Below, one piece after another: positions 40,952 through 49,964 of a DNA stretch of 64,000 nucleotides. A model generated the notes under the pieces. The model was not told the origin of the DNA, did no database searches, and saw only the letters and a program-made list of their open reading frames with translations. The stretch is from Candidatus Poribacteria bacterium (GTDB taxonomy: Bacteria; Poribacteria; WGA-4E; WGA-3G). The stretch is from assembly GCA_022821065.1 (NCBI GenBank), contig JAJEEK010000122.1, forward strand, positions 26,796 through 90,795, written 5' to 3'. The stretch's first letter is position 1, and each line of letters opens with the position of its first letter. The translations under genes and the position numbers were made by a program.

Positions 40952-42133
40952 TTGTTAAAAGAACCATGTTCAGCAAATCCGGCCGATACGTCGGATATTG
41001 TTCACCCGCGTGTGCTACCCTTCATAGGGATGCACCTCGCATGTCTGGCTATTTTCTGGGTGGATGTTCAACCTATTGACTGGATTGTGTGTGGCGCATT
41101 GTACGTTATCCGTATGTTTGGAATCACAGCGGGTTTCCATCGTTACTTTTCGCACCGTTCATTCAAAACAAGTCGTGGATTCCAATTTTTTTTAGCTTTC
41201 CTTGGACAGAGTTCTGCACAACGCGGTGTACTCTGGTGGGCATCGAAACACCGCCATCATCATAAGTACTCTGACACTGAAGAAGATGTACATTCGCCTG
41301 TGAAACATGGTTTCTGGTATTCTCATGTACTGTGGATATTCTCTAAGCAGGGACGGACACCCAATTACGATTTAATGAAGGATTTTCGGAAATACCCGGA
41401 ACTCGTCTGGTTAGATAAATGGGAAAGACTGCCACCATTCGTGTTAGGTGTCCTTGTTTGGGCGATTTTCGGTTGGTCAGGACTCGTTGTCGGTTTTTTC
41501 CTGAGTACAGTCCTCCTTTTTCACGGTACGTTTACGATTAATTCGCTTTCACACGTGTTCGGCAAACAGCCCTATGTCACCGGAGACAATTCTCGTAACA
41601 ACCTGTTCTTGGCGATCATTACGTTAGGCGAAGGATGGCACAACAACCATCACCATTTTCCGAGTGCTACCCCGCAGGGGTTTCATTGGTGGCAGGTTGA
41701 TGTCACGTATTATATTTTGAAAGTTTTATCCATCTTTAAGGTCGTTTGGGACCTACGTTTGCCCCCAGCACATGTGGTTGAAGGGATATCTAAGTTACCC
41801 GGTGCTACAATAGAAAGAGCAGCGCAGCAGCTCGCCTCCAGTTTTTCTATTGAGCATATCGGTAAAACTGTTTTGAGAACGTGGAAGGATACACCCAAAT
41901 TAGCCGAACTCCGAAACCGTACACGCCTTGGTCAGTCGGCGGTTGAGGATTTTCTCAAAGAGATGAAAATCCTTGAGTTGCCTGCAATTGAGAACCTAAA
42001 GCAACGCGCCCGGAAAATGTTTAACCATATTCCATCGTTGAATCCCGTTGTTGAACGCGCGAACCAAATTATTGTTCAGGCGGTTTCAGTGTGGATACTC
42101 CAATACGAGAAGTCGGCAGCAGTTGGTGTGTAA
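40952..42133 (+). CDS. Acyl-CoA/acyl-lipid delta-9-type fatty acid desaturase
   Basis: A membrane di-iron desaturase that introduces a cis double bond into acyl chains, adjusting membrane fluidity. 393 residues with the three histidine boxes HRYFSH (about 63), HRHHHKYSD (about 99) and HNNHHHFP (about 231), plus SHVFGKQPY and four hydrophobic helices. The C-terminal part of about 120 residues (SKLPGATIERAAQQLASSF..., LRNRTRLGQSAVEDFL) is an extra helical tail beyond the catalytic core. The start is TTG, with AGGAGA 6 nt upstream. A terminator follows. Confidence 0.93.
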   Translation: MLKEPCSANPADTSDIVHPRVLPFIGMHLACLAIFWVDVQPIDWIVCGALYVIRMFGITAGFHRYFSHRSFKTSRGFQFFLAFLGQSSAQRGVLWWASKHRHHHKYSDTEEDVHSPVKHGFWYSHVLWIFSKQGRTPNYDLMKDFRKYPELVWLDKWERLPPFVLGVLVWAIFGWSGLVVGFFLSTVLLFHGTFTINSLSHVFGKQPYVTGDNSRNNLFLAIITLGEGWHNNHHHFPSATPQGFHWWQVDVTYYILKVLSIFKVVWDLRLPPAHVVEGISKLPGATIERAAQQLASSFSIEHIGKTVLRTWKDTPKLAELRNRTRLGQSAVEDFLKEMKILELPAIENLKQRARKMFNHIPSLNPVVERANQIIVQAVSVWILQYEKSAAVGV

Positions 42134-42206
42134 TTGCGGTGTCAGAACCTGTACCTGAACAGTGCTTGTGATTAATAACTTGCCCCATTCTGTGCAATCA
42201 GGTATA

Positions 42207-42234
42207 AGGCTGCACCTTTAGGGGCAGTCTTTTC
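42207..42234 (+). terminator. Terminator after the desaturase
   Basis: GGCTGC-A-CCT and AGG-G-GCAGTC form a stem closed by a short loop, followed by TTTTC. It lies in the 190-bp gap before the PhyH gene. Confidence 0.65.
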
Positions 42235-42323
42235 TCAGTATTTTGCGAAGAAGCCTATCAGTGCTGTAGGTAGGTTGGCATGGAATTTGCTTATTACTAA
42301 CGACAATTGAAAGGAGTTGTCCA

Positions 42324-43274
42324 ATGGAAAGAAAACAAAAATATCGCGTTGCGCCACCCGGATTTACATCGGAGCAGTGGCAAACGTTTAACGAAGACGG
42401 TATTATCTTCATTGAAGATGCAATCTCCGATGAAGACGTTCAGAGTTATATTGACGCGATGGACCGCGTCGCTGCGAACAATCCGAAATATAAGCCTGGC
42501 GGCTACCTCGGTATGCAGAACATAGTTGAACGCGATCCAGTGTTTGCAGATCTTATTGATCATGAACGCCATGTCGGTTATGCTTATGACCTATTCGGGG
42601 AGCTTCTGAAACTCCATATAAGTCAATTTTTCTTGCGTCCACCCGGTGGCAAGCAATACAATCAGTGGCATCCAGATGGCGCACGAGCACTCCCTTACGG
42701 TGTCTTTTCCCCCAAGTTACCGTTGCAAATCAAGGTCGGCTATTGGCTGACAGATTTACCAAGAGAGAAGATGGGTAACCTCGTCGTTTTACCGGGAAGC
42801 CATCGTCAACAGTACATGGACGGCTATGATACACACGAAAGCATACCCGGTGAAAGGGTCGTCTGTCCGCGTAAAGGTACAATGACAGTAATGCATTCGA
42901 GCATCTGGCATCGTGTGGAACCGAATGAGAGCGATGTGGTCCGCTATAATATCTTTGTTGCTTACTGTCCGTCGTGGCTCACACCTGCTGACCGTTTCCA
43001 TTCCAATCCAGAATGGTTAGAGACGCTCAACCGCGAACAGCGTATCATCATGCGGAGTTATAGCAACGCATATCACAACGCCAAACCGCCAGCGTCAGAT
43101 TTTCCGCTCTTTCTTGAACGTGATACACAGACTGAAGTAGACGAAGATGCCTATCTGGAACACGTCCAATTGCATCGTCGTAAACGTCTGACAATGCCTG
43201 AAAGGCTTAATTTTTTAGCGGAAAGCAATCAAGAGCAAACGTTATTTAAGGGTGAACGTGAACAAATTCAATAA
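42324..43274 (+). CDS. Phytanoyl-CoA dioxygenase (PhyH) family protein
   Basis: A 316-residue Fe(II)/2-oxoglutarate-dependent oxygenase. The facial triad is visible as WHPDG (His and Asp at about 115-117) and SSIWHRVEPN (second His at about 195), with the Arg for 2-oxoglutarate in DVVRYNIFV. The N-terminal SEQWQTFNEDGIIFIEDAISDED is the usual PhyH opening. Substrates are small molecules such as acyl-CoAs or secondary metabolites and cannot be predicted. A GGAG site lies upstream. The 3' end overlaps the next small gene by 23 bp. Confidence 0.92.
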   Translation: MERKQKYRVAPPGFTSEQWQTFNEDGIIFIEDAISDEDVQSYIDAMDRVAANNPKYKPGGYLGMQNIVERDPVFADLIDHERHVGYAYDLFGELLKLHISQFFLRPPGGKQYNQWHPDGARALPYGVFSPKLPLQIKVGYWLTDLPREKMGNLVVLPGSHRQQYMDGYDTHESIPGERVVCPRKGTMTVMHSSIWHRVEPNESDVVRYNIFVAYCPSWLTPADRFHSNPEWLETLNREQRIIMRSYSNAYHNAKPPASDFPLFLERDTQTEVDEDAYLEHVQLHRRKRLTMPERLNFLAESNQEQTLFKGEREQIQ

Positions 43275-43551
43275 ACTGCTGAGGCTGATGTCACACGCCT
43301 CCAGTTTGATGCTAATCCTAATAGAGTTTATATGTGGTGTCTGGGTTTGCCTGATTCCGATAGGGTTTTTCATCTATTTCAATCTTACGGCTTGGCGGAC
43401 AACAGATCCGGTGCTCCCCACTATAGAACGTTTGATTCAGACGTTCCATGCCACGTTTTGGGAAAACATTGTTGTGTTGGCGTTAATGATCGCGGTGCGG
43501 AAGTTTATGTCCTTGGCGGTCAAATATTCCCGCGAAACAGAATCGGAATGA
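43252..43551 (+). CDS. Small two-helix membrane protein
   Basis: 99 residues from a GTG start overlapping the PhyH stop (ATG at 43288 is an alternative). Two predicted transmembrane helices (SLMLILIEFICGVWVCLIPIGFFIYF at about 18-44, and FWENIVVLALMIAVRKFMSLAV at about 69-90). The family is not recognised. Tight coupling to PhyH and the following ABC genes suggests one transcript; the function is unknown. Confidence 0.55.
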   Translation: MNVNKFNKLLRLMSHASSLMLILIEFICGVWVCLIPIGFFIYFNLTAWRTTDPVLPTIERLIQTFHATFWENIVVLALMIAVRKFMSLAVKYSRETESE

Positions 43552-43615
43552 CATACACAGTTGGACGCGATGAATACCTAACGAGGCGATGCATCTCGCC
43601 CGTTGAGAAATAAAA

Positions 43616-44746
43616 ATGAAAACTTTGTTCCTTAAAGACATGCGTTATCGCCGGGCGCGGGTTGTGCTGACAGCACTCGGTATCACCGTGCTAATCTCGT
43701 TGATTCTGCTATTAGGCGGTATTATGAACGGTATGCGCATCCAAGCACGGCAATATATTGAATCGACTGGCGCGGATGTCTGGATCTCTGCTGAAGGTTC
43801 CGGCGGCGCATTCATCGGGTTTTCGATGGTCGTTGAGGAATACATGGCGTTTCTGAATTCAGCACAGGGGTTGACTCCTGATTCAGCGTCTCCATTGGTT
43901 TTTGCCCAAGCGCGTCCGACCGTCCGTGGGAAATCTACCAAGGCAATTGTCGTCGGCTATAAATTGGGAAAACTCGGCGGCCCTAAGCACACCATTGAAG
44001 GGAGAATGTTTACGCCAAGCAACTTTGAGGACTATAGACCCGAAGATCCTGTCCCTTACGAAGTGGTTATTGATGAAAAGATGGGATTGGAAATCGGGGA
44101 ACAGATCACCTTGGGGAATGAGAAAGTGCGGGTCGTTGGAAAGGCGGAAAGTCGGATGTTTGTTTTGGATACGCCGCTTCTGTTCATGGATGTCCGCATT
44201 GCTCAGAAAATTCTGTTCGGCAATACGCCACACGTTAATATGATGATCGCAAAATCAGGGCTGAACCAACAACCCGGACTGGTCGCTACCGGTTTAGATA
44301 GTTTGGAAACTATTGAAGCCCGTACCTTAAGACAGACGCTTGATGACATCATCGAATATTATGTTGATGAACCGATGAAGGCGGTGCAATTCTTACGCGT
44401 AATGCTCTGGTTGGCTGCAGGTATCCTCGTGGGGATGATTACTTATGTGACGATGCTCGAAAAGACACAGGAAATCGGGGTTTTAAAAGCCGTCGGTGCT
44501 TCGGATTACTATGTGATGGGAATGCTTTTGAAACAGGTTGTCTTGATCTCTGTTGTCGGTGTGGTGCTTGGGCTTATATTGTCTTATGTGTTTGCCGTCG
44601 CAGCACCGATCTTCGTTGCGATTAATTTCGTTGAGTCCATCATTGTTGCGTGTATCAGTTTTATTGTGTGTTGCGGTAGCGGCTACTTGGCGGCACGGAA
44701 GGCAATTGAAGTCGATCCAATGATCGCTTTCCGAGGAGAAATATAA
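43616..44746 (+). CDS. ABC transporter permease, MacB/FtsX (DevC-like) type
   Basis: 376 residues: an N-terminal helix (VVLTALGITVLISLILLLGGIMNG), a long periplasmic domain of about 200 residues (ADVWISAEGSGGAFIGFSMV), and three C-terminal helices (LRVMLWLAAGILVGMITYVTML, VGASDYYVMGMLLKQVVLISVVG, FVESIIVACISFIVCC). This is the type VII (mechanotransmission) exporter layout with FtsX-like ends. Its stop is directly followed by the ATPase gene, and the barrel gene overlaps that one, so the three form an export system. No membrane-fusion protein (MacA/DevB) is encoded nearby. Confidence 0.88.
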   Translation: MKTLFLKDMRYRRARVVLTALGITVLISLILLLGGIMNGMRIQARQYIESTGADVWISAEGSGGAFIGFSMVVEEYMAFLNSAQGLTPDSASPLVFAQARPTVRGKSTKAIVVGYKLGKLGGPKHTIEGRMFTPSNFEDYRPEDPVPYEVVIDEKMGLEIGEQITLGNEKVRVVGKAESRMFVLDTPLLFMDVRIAQKILFGNTPHVNMMIAKSGLNQQPGLVATGLDSLETIEARTLRQTLDDIIEYYVDEPMKAVQFLRVMLWLAAGILVGMITYVTMLEKTQEIGVLKAVGASDYYVMGMLLKQVVLISVVGVVLGLILSYVFAVAAPIFVAINFVESIIVACISFIVCCGSGYLAARKAIEVDPMIAFRGEI

Positions 44747-45421
44747 ATGGCAACAGTCGTAGAGGGAACCGGTTTAACGAAGCGATTTGGCACAGGTGAT
44801 GCAACCGTCGTTGCTGTTGACGCTGTCGATATCCGAATCGAAGAAAGTGAACTGGTCATGATTATGGGAGACAGCGGTTGTGGAAAGACAACACTGATTA
44901 GCGTTCTCGGTTGTATCTTAACGCCGGATGCAGGGGAACTCCGAATTGATGGAAAACCGATTGATTTGGCGAATGAAGATTTGAGCGTCATTCGTCATGA
45001 AAAGATTGGATTTGTTTTTCAGCTGTTTCACCTTTTGCCCTACCTCACCGCGCTTGAAAACGTGATGGTTGCTATGGATATAGCAGGAACGAAGACTGTT
45101 GAAGCCGAAAAACGGGCGACAGAACTCCTCACACAGGTCGGTTTAAGCGATCGGCTCCATCACCGTCCTGCACAACTGTCCGGTGGCGAAAAACAGCGCG
45201 TCTCTTTTGCACGTGCCCTCGCAAACCGCCCTAAGATTATCTTTGCTGATGAACCGACTGCTAATCTTGACAGTCGCCAGAGTGACAACCTTATGAACTT
45301 GATTCAGGAACTCCGTCAGGAACATCAAACCACTATCGCCATTGTAACGCACCATGAAGGGTTAAAGGAGAATGCAGATCGCGTCATTCAGATGAAAGAT
45401 GGGAGGATCGTTACTGTATGA
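44747..45421 (+). CDS. ABC transporter ATPase, LolD/MacB-type
   Basis: The 224-residue ATPase subunit partners the preceding permease. Walker A GDSGCGKTT, FQLFHLLPYLTALENVMVAM (Q-loop and typical LolD/MacB helix), signature LSGGEKQRVSFARALA, Walker B IIFADEPTANLD, H-loop VTHHEG. Its ATG follows the permease stop without any gap, and its own stop overlaps the start of the barrel gene in ATGA. Confidence 0.95.
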   Translation: MATVVEGTGLTKRFGTGDATVVAVDAVDIRIEESELVMIMGDSGCGKTTLISVLGCILTPDAGELRIDGKPIDLANEDLSVIRHEKIGFVFQLFHLLPYLTALENVMVAMDIAGTKTVEAEKRATELLTQVGLSDRLHHRPAQLSGGEKQRVSFARALANRPKIIFADEPTANLDSRQSDNLMNLIQELRQEHQTTIAIVTHHEGLKENADRVIQMKDGRIVTV

Positions 45422-46893
45422 ATAAACGCAACATTTTTATAGATTGTAAGAACCGCATCTTTGCTATCGTAATTAGTATCCTAATTTTGCTCTTCATCTT
45501 TCCAGCACTTACGCCAGCCGAAGACAGAGCCTTAACCGCAATGGAACAACCCGATTTTCTGACAAGTGGGTTATACGGTGCGGGTTTAACCTTCATTGGC
45601 ACAAGTGCGTATATTCAACTTCAAGCACAGCCGGAATTTCCGCTCGGAAAATTCAATATCGGGTTAGATCTGGTTTTCCTCTACAACCCTTACGCAACGG
45701 ACGCTGACTCTCAATTTCTCGCCGAAGACGGCGAATCGTGGGATAGTCCGAGCACCTGGTTAAGGCTTATCCGCTACGTGAGTTACGGGGAGTTTTATGA
45801 TCCCTTCTATTTTCGTTTTGGCGAATTGGATTATCTGACGATTGGACACGGATCGATTATGTCCGGCTATTCTAATTATGACCGGCGCGGATTAAGTCTG
45901 AACTTTAGGAAATCCAATAATCGGACTGGTGCCGAAACGATGCTTAATGATTTCGGTAATCCTACAATTTTCGGGGGACGCGTATTCCATCGACCGTTTC
46001 TGCGCGCAGAAACAGAAGATAACAATTTCTTCACAAGACTTGAACTCGGCGCCACTTATCTCACTGACATTGACCCGAATTGGCAAGAAATGGGAGAAGA
46101 TCCGTTGACGGCTTTGGGCGCGGATGTAGGATTCCCGATTATTGAGAGAAGCACGTTTCGGCTTGATTTGTATAATGATTTTGCCGTGCTTCACCCTTTA
46201 GCGGGCTCTGACGAAGTTATGCCTGAAGAACCGTTAGAGCCTGAACCTGTCAAACTGACATCTACGACGCGATTGGAGAGTACGCCAATTGGCGGAGATA
46301 CCTCAACAGAGGAAGCAGCAGGGTTCGCATGGGGCAACGCTGTCGGGGTTGGTTTCGCACTTCCGAAAGCCATCTTCAAAGTTGAATACCGTACCTTGGG
46401 AGACGGATATATCCCTTCTGTTTTTGATTATACGTATGAATCCGCGAAATTACTATCGCCAGACCCCGATGTGCCTGAATTTTTAGGACTCGAAACGGGT
46501 GTAGAAGAGAGACGCGGTTTTTATACCCAGCTCTTTTTACGTCCGACACCGAAACTACAATTCTTAGGCACGTTTGAGGATTATAATATTAGCAATCCGA
46601 AACTCTATATGGCGGTCGCGGGATTAGAGTTAATTCCACGTTTCTCGTTTCGGCTGCTCTATACGAAACGCGATATTGGCGAGACGGAGGATGCGAACTT
46701 TTTTACGGATCTGTTCAACTTAAATGAGAAGTCGGCATTCGTCATGGAAGCCAGTTATGAGGTTTTTCCACCAATTGTAACGATTGTCACTCGCGAGTAC
46801 CGGTTCCGCCGTGTAGAGACAGCAGAAGGGATCAGCCAATTTGAACCGATTCATAAAACCTCGTTCATGGTGGGTGTGAGTGCGGATTTTTAG
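45418..46893 (+). CDS. Exported outer-membrane beta-barrel protein, export partner candidate
   Basis: 491 residues with a signal segment (IFAIVISILILLFIFPALTPAE) then a barrel rich in alternating aromatic strands: FYDPFYFRFGELDYLTIGHGSIMSGYSNYDRRGLSLNF, RLELGATYLTD, ASYEVFPPIVTIVTREYRFRR. It ends KTSFMVGVSADF with a terminal Phe as in barrel proteins. An acidic proline-rich loop lies at about 265-280 (PEEPLEPEPVKL). Overlap with the ATPase gene (ATGA) implies joint use by an ABC-driven export path, but it is not TolC-like. The function is otherwise unknown. Confidence 0.75.
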   Translation: MNKRNIFIDCKNRIFAIVISILILLFIFPALTPAEDRALTAMEQPDFLTSGLYGAGLTFIGTSAYIQLQAQPEFPLGKFNIGLDLVFLYNPYATDADSQFLAEDGESWDSPSTWLRLIRYVSYGEFYDPFYFRFGELDYLTIGHGSIMSGYSNYDRRGLSLNFRKSNNRTGAETMLNDFGNPTIFGGRVFHRPFLRAETEDNNFFTRLELGATYLTDIDPNWQEMGEDPLTALGADVGFPIIERSTFRLDLYNDFAVLHPLAGSDEVMPEEPLEPEPVKLTSTTRLESTPIGGDTSTEEAAGFAWGNAVGVGFALPKAIFKVEYRTLGDGYIPSVFDYTYESAKLLSPDPDVPEFLGLETGVEERRGFYTQLFLRPTPKLQFLGTFEDYNISNPKLYMAVAGLELIPRFSFRLLYTKRDIGETEDANFFTDLFNLNEKSAFVMEASYEVFPPIVTIVTREYRFRRVETAEGISQFEPIHKTSFMVGVSADF

Positions 46894-46895
46894 CA

Positions 46896-47219
46896 CTATC
46901 TTGAAGAAATAGAAGGCACCTCAACCTTAATCTCCTCATCTTCAACCACTACAGGATATGTCCTGATGCGGAGGCGCGGGTCAGTTTGGCATTCGCCAGT
47001 TTCTGTATTATAGGCGTAGCCGTGGACAGGACACACAACAATGCCGTTCCGAATTCTACCTCTACCCAGTGAACCCATAGCATGCGGACAGGTATTGTCC
47101 ACAGCACAGAACTCACCATTTTCGTTGAGGATAGCGATCCGCCTCCCGTTGACGGTGAATGCTTTTCCTCGACCTTCTCGTATCGCTGATGTTTTTGTGA
47201 CAGTTATGTAATCAGACAT
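46896..47219 (-). CDS. Rieske 2Fe-2S ferredoxin, NirD-like
   Basis: A 107-residue soluble Rieske domain. Cluster ligands are CPHAMGSLGRGRI (Cys, His) and CPVHGYAYNTETG (Cys, His). It resembles the small NirD/dioxygenase-ferredoxin electron carriers. No oxygenase or nitrite reductase is adjacent. It lies 3 bp after the MalG-type permease gene in the same unit and is convergent with the barrel gene, its end only 2 bp away. Confidence 0.92.
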   Translation of the reverse strand: MSDYITVTKTSAIREGRGKAFTVNGRRIAILNENGEFCAVDNTCPHAMGSLGRGRIRNGIVVCPVHGYAYNTETGECQTDPRLRIRTYPVVVEDEEIKVEVPSISSR

Positions 47220-47222
47220 TTT

Positions 47223-48953
47223 CTACTCCTTTACACTTCCTAAGGTGATTCCTTGTACAAACTCACGCTGCATTGCGAGAAACAGGATAACAATCGGCAT
47301 CAATGATAGCAGTGTGCCTGCCATCAGCATGCCGTAATCTTGACGATAGATGCCGACGAGGTTCGCTAAACCTATCGGCAGCGTATATTTCGCTTCATCT
47401 CGTAGAATAATGAGGGGCCAGAGGTAACCGTTCCATGAACCTAAAAAAGAATAGATCGTCAAAGCACCAAGTGCCGGCTTGATAATAGGCAACACAATCC
47501 GGTAATAGATGCCGAACTCGGAACACCCGTCGATACGAGCGGCATCAAGCAGTTCCGACGGAATCGTCACGATAAATTGACGCATTAGAAATACGCCAAA
47601 CGCGCCTACCGAAAATGGGATGACAATCGCTTTGTAACTATTCAGCCACCCGATATCGTACATCAGTCCAAATAGTGGAACCAGCAGCACTTGAAAAGGC
47701 ACCATCATCGAAGCGAGGAGAATGCCGAACAGTACTTTCTGTCCACGGAACTGATATTTGGCGAATGCATAACCGCCGAGAGAACAGAAAAACAGCGTCA
47801 GGAGCGTTGACGCAGTGGCGATAAAGACACTGTTGATAAAGTAACGTCCGTACGGCACTGTCTGCCACAAATTTCGGTAGTTAGCGGTCAATTTATCCCA
47901 TACGATTGACAGATAAGGCGGTTGATGTATTGTTAATTGCAGGAACAGTTGATTCCCCGTTTGTGTATCCGACGTAGATTCGATTGTGGTCTCCGTTTCC
48001 ACCCGATTCATCGTAATGTGTGAAGATTCCAGTTCACCGGGGATTCCGTGCAATCGCCAGACAGCATCCCTCCACAACGCACTCTCTAAGACAAAAGGTT
48101 GTGTCGGTTGATATGTAATGCCATTACGGGCGCCGTTGTTAATCTCGGCAGCTTGAAGAACGGACACGTTTAAAGAGAGTCGGTGATACGAAGCATCACC
48201 GCGGATAGGCAACGTAATCCGCCGAATCCGATCAATTGGGACAGGTATCTGAATCGTAGCCGTTATGTAGCCGGTATTGTCCTCGCGGAAATCGTAAGAC
48301 AGACTCGCAACGGTCTGCGCATCCGCAGATGGACGGAGGCGCGCACCGACTCCTGGTGCCACGGCCCATTCTACATCTTCAATTGGGGTTCGGTTGAAAT
48401 TGAGGTCTTCGATCTGAAGCGTTCCAATCGCAACTTCTCGGTACACCGAACTCCAGATGGTATCGACCATCTCTGGGATGACGGCATCCTGCACTTCATT
48501 AACGATGGATGCTGTTGTTTCACGCCATACCGTTTCTGGTAAACTTGCTGCCAATTGCTGCCACAATCCCTCTGTTATTTCTGTCTGTAATTCTTCGGAG
48601 AAGGCGTAATTGGAAAGTTGTACGTTTGCTGCGATATGTGTTTCTGCTTTCGTCCAGATGACCTGCATGAGTTCAGGTTGTAGGGTTGTCCATACCGTCT
48701 CATCTACCGTTGCAGGCTTTTCGATTCTTGGATAAGCATCTTTAACAACATAAGGCGAGGATGCGACGCGCGGCGGAAAACTCGGAAACCACCGAATCGG
48801 GACTGCGAAAATCTCGTTTGCGGTCTTAAAAGAGGAGGTCAACAGCCATAGCAGTGGTATCATTGTGCAAAAGGCTGCAGCGACTAATAGAAGGGAGCCG
48901 GTCCCTCTGAAAATTTTTGTTTTAATGTGCTGCCCTTTGCCATTCAGGTTCAT
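47223..48953 (-). CDS. MalG-type sugar ABC permease with a ~300-residue loop insertion
   Basis: 576 residues, about twice the family norm of 280. TM1 (LLLVAAAFCTMIPLLWLLTS) is followed by SSFKTANEIFAVP as in MalG permeases. The first periplasmic loop then carries about 300 extra residues (about 60-355): helical Trp-containing units (VWTTLQPELMQVIW, LWQQLAASLPETVW, IPEMVDTIW) then a beta-rich part (ITLPIRGDASYHRLSLNV). The normal sequence resumes at YGRYFINSVFIATAS, and the EAA loop ELLDAARIDGCSEFGIYYRIVLPIIKPAL contacts the ATPase. A MalF partner, binding protein and ATPase are absent here. It sits between moxR (2-bp gap) and the Rieske gene. Confidence 0.88.
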   Translation of the reverse strand: MNLNGKGQHIKTKIFRGTGSLLLVAAAFCTMIPLLWLLTSSFKTANEIFAVPIRWFPSFPPRVASSPYVVKDAYPRIEKPATVDETVWTTLQPELMQVIWTKAETHIAANVQLSNYAFSEELQTEITEGLWQQLAASLPETVWRETTASIVNEVQDAVIPEMVDTIWSSVYREVAIGTLQIEDLNFNRTPIEDVEWAVAPGVGARLRPSADAQTVASLSYDFREDNTGYITATIQIPVPIDRIRRITLPIRGDASYHRLSLNVSVLQAAEINNGARNGITYQPTQPFVLESALWRDAVWRLHGIPGELESSHITMNRVETETTIESTSDTQTGNQLFLQLTIHQPPYLSIVWDKLTANYRNLWQTVPYGRYFINSVFIATASTLLTLFFCSLGGYAFAKYQFRGQKVLFGILLASMMVPFQVLLVPLFGLMYDIGWLNSYKAIVIPFSVGAFGVFLMRQFIVTIPSELLDAARIDGCSEFGIYYRIVLPIIKPALGALTIYSFLGSWNGYLWPLIILRDEAKYTLPIGLANLVGIYRQDYGMLMAGTLLSLMPIVILFLAMQREFVQGITLGSVKE

Positions 48954-48955
48954 TT

Positions 48956-49828
48956 CTATAGTCCTAATTCGGAGAGCTCTACGGTGCGTGCGCGCTGGAT
49001 GTCATCCTGATATTTGAAGACACATCCGAGGGTCTCAGCGACGACATCCGCATCCAATTGTCCCTTACCGAGTGCGATGAGTGCCAGTGCCCAATCCAAC
49101 GTTTCTGCGACACCCGGTTTCTTATAGTAGTCCCCTTGCCGCCAGAGCTGCATGATCTGACATAACTGCTGGGCGAGGTGTGCATCAATCTGGGGCAGTT
49201 TCGTTTGAACGATTGCCAACTCCTTTTCGATCGTCGGGTAATCAATCCACTGATAGAGACAACGCCGTTTGAGTGCTTCATGTACTTCTCGCGTTCGGTT
49301 TGAGGTGAGCACCACGTAAGGAATATGTTTCGCACGGATCGTCCCGATTTCGGGGATCGTAATCTGGAAATCGGACAAAATTTCGAGTAGGAACGCCTCG
49401 AATTCGCTATCGCTACGGTCAACTTCATCAATAAGTAGAACGGGTGGCACATCGCTGTCGCTCTGAATAGCCTCCAATAATGGACGTTTCAGGAGGAATG
49501 TCTCACTAAAGAGATCCGTGCCGATGTCTTCTTTATCGCGTCCACGCGCCTCATCAATGCGGAGTTGCAAGATTTGACGTGTATAGTTCCACTCATATAG
49601 TGCGCTATTAGCATCCAGTCCTTCATAGCACTGCAACCGGATGAGTTTCGCGCCTGTGGCATCCGCGAGCACTTTCGCGACTTCTGTTTTTCCGACACCG
49701 GGTTCACCTTCAAGGAAGATCGGTTTTTTGAGATGGTGCGCGAGATAGAGCGTCGTTGCTAAACCTTTATCTGCGATGTATGCGTGTTTCTCACAAGCGT
49801 CTTGAACATTTTCAATAGATTTGAACAT
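48956..49828 (-). CDS. MoxR-family AAA+ ATPase (CoxD-like)
   Basis: 290 residues. Walker A GEPGVGKTE (about 41-49), Walker B VLLIDEVDRSD, sensor VVLTSNRTREVHEALKRRCLYQWIDYP. This fits the MoxR branch, especially CoxD-type proteins tied to maturation of molybdenum hydroxylases. MoxR proteins act as metal-centre or complex assembly chaperones, often with a VWA-domain partner, which is missing here. A MocA-like gene lies two genes upstream, which fits a molybdenum link. The GGAGG site is rather far (about 15 nt) from the ATG. Confidence 0.9.
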   Translation of the reverse strand: MFKSIENVQDACEKHAYIADKGLATTLYLAHHLKKPIFLEGEPGVGKTEVAKVLADATGAKLIRLQCYEGLDANSALYEWNYTRQILQLRIDEARGRDKEDIGTDLFSETFLLKRPLLEAIQSDSDVPPVLLIDEVDRSDSEFEAFLLEILSDFQITIPEIGTIRAKHIPYVVLTSNRTREVHEALKRRCLYQWIDYPTIEKELAIVQTKLPQIDAHLAQQLCQIMQLWRQGDYYKKPGVAETLDWALALIALGKGQLDADVVAETLGCVFKYQDDIQRARTVELSELGL

Positions 49829-49964
49829 TTTTTAGTAATTGGCCTCCGCGCTGAAGAAACGCCCAATCAAAAACCCTCCACTTCGTTTCGAGCAGGTTTC
49901 CGATCTGTTCCAAACCGTTAGGAATCTGTAAAGTTAGAAAACTGTCTGTTCGCCTTTTAGCACC

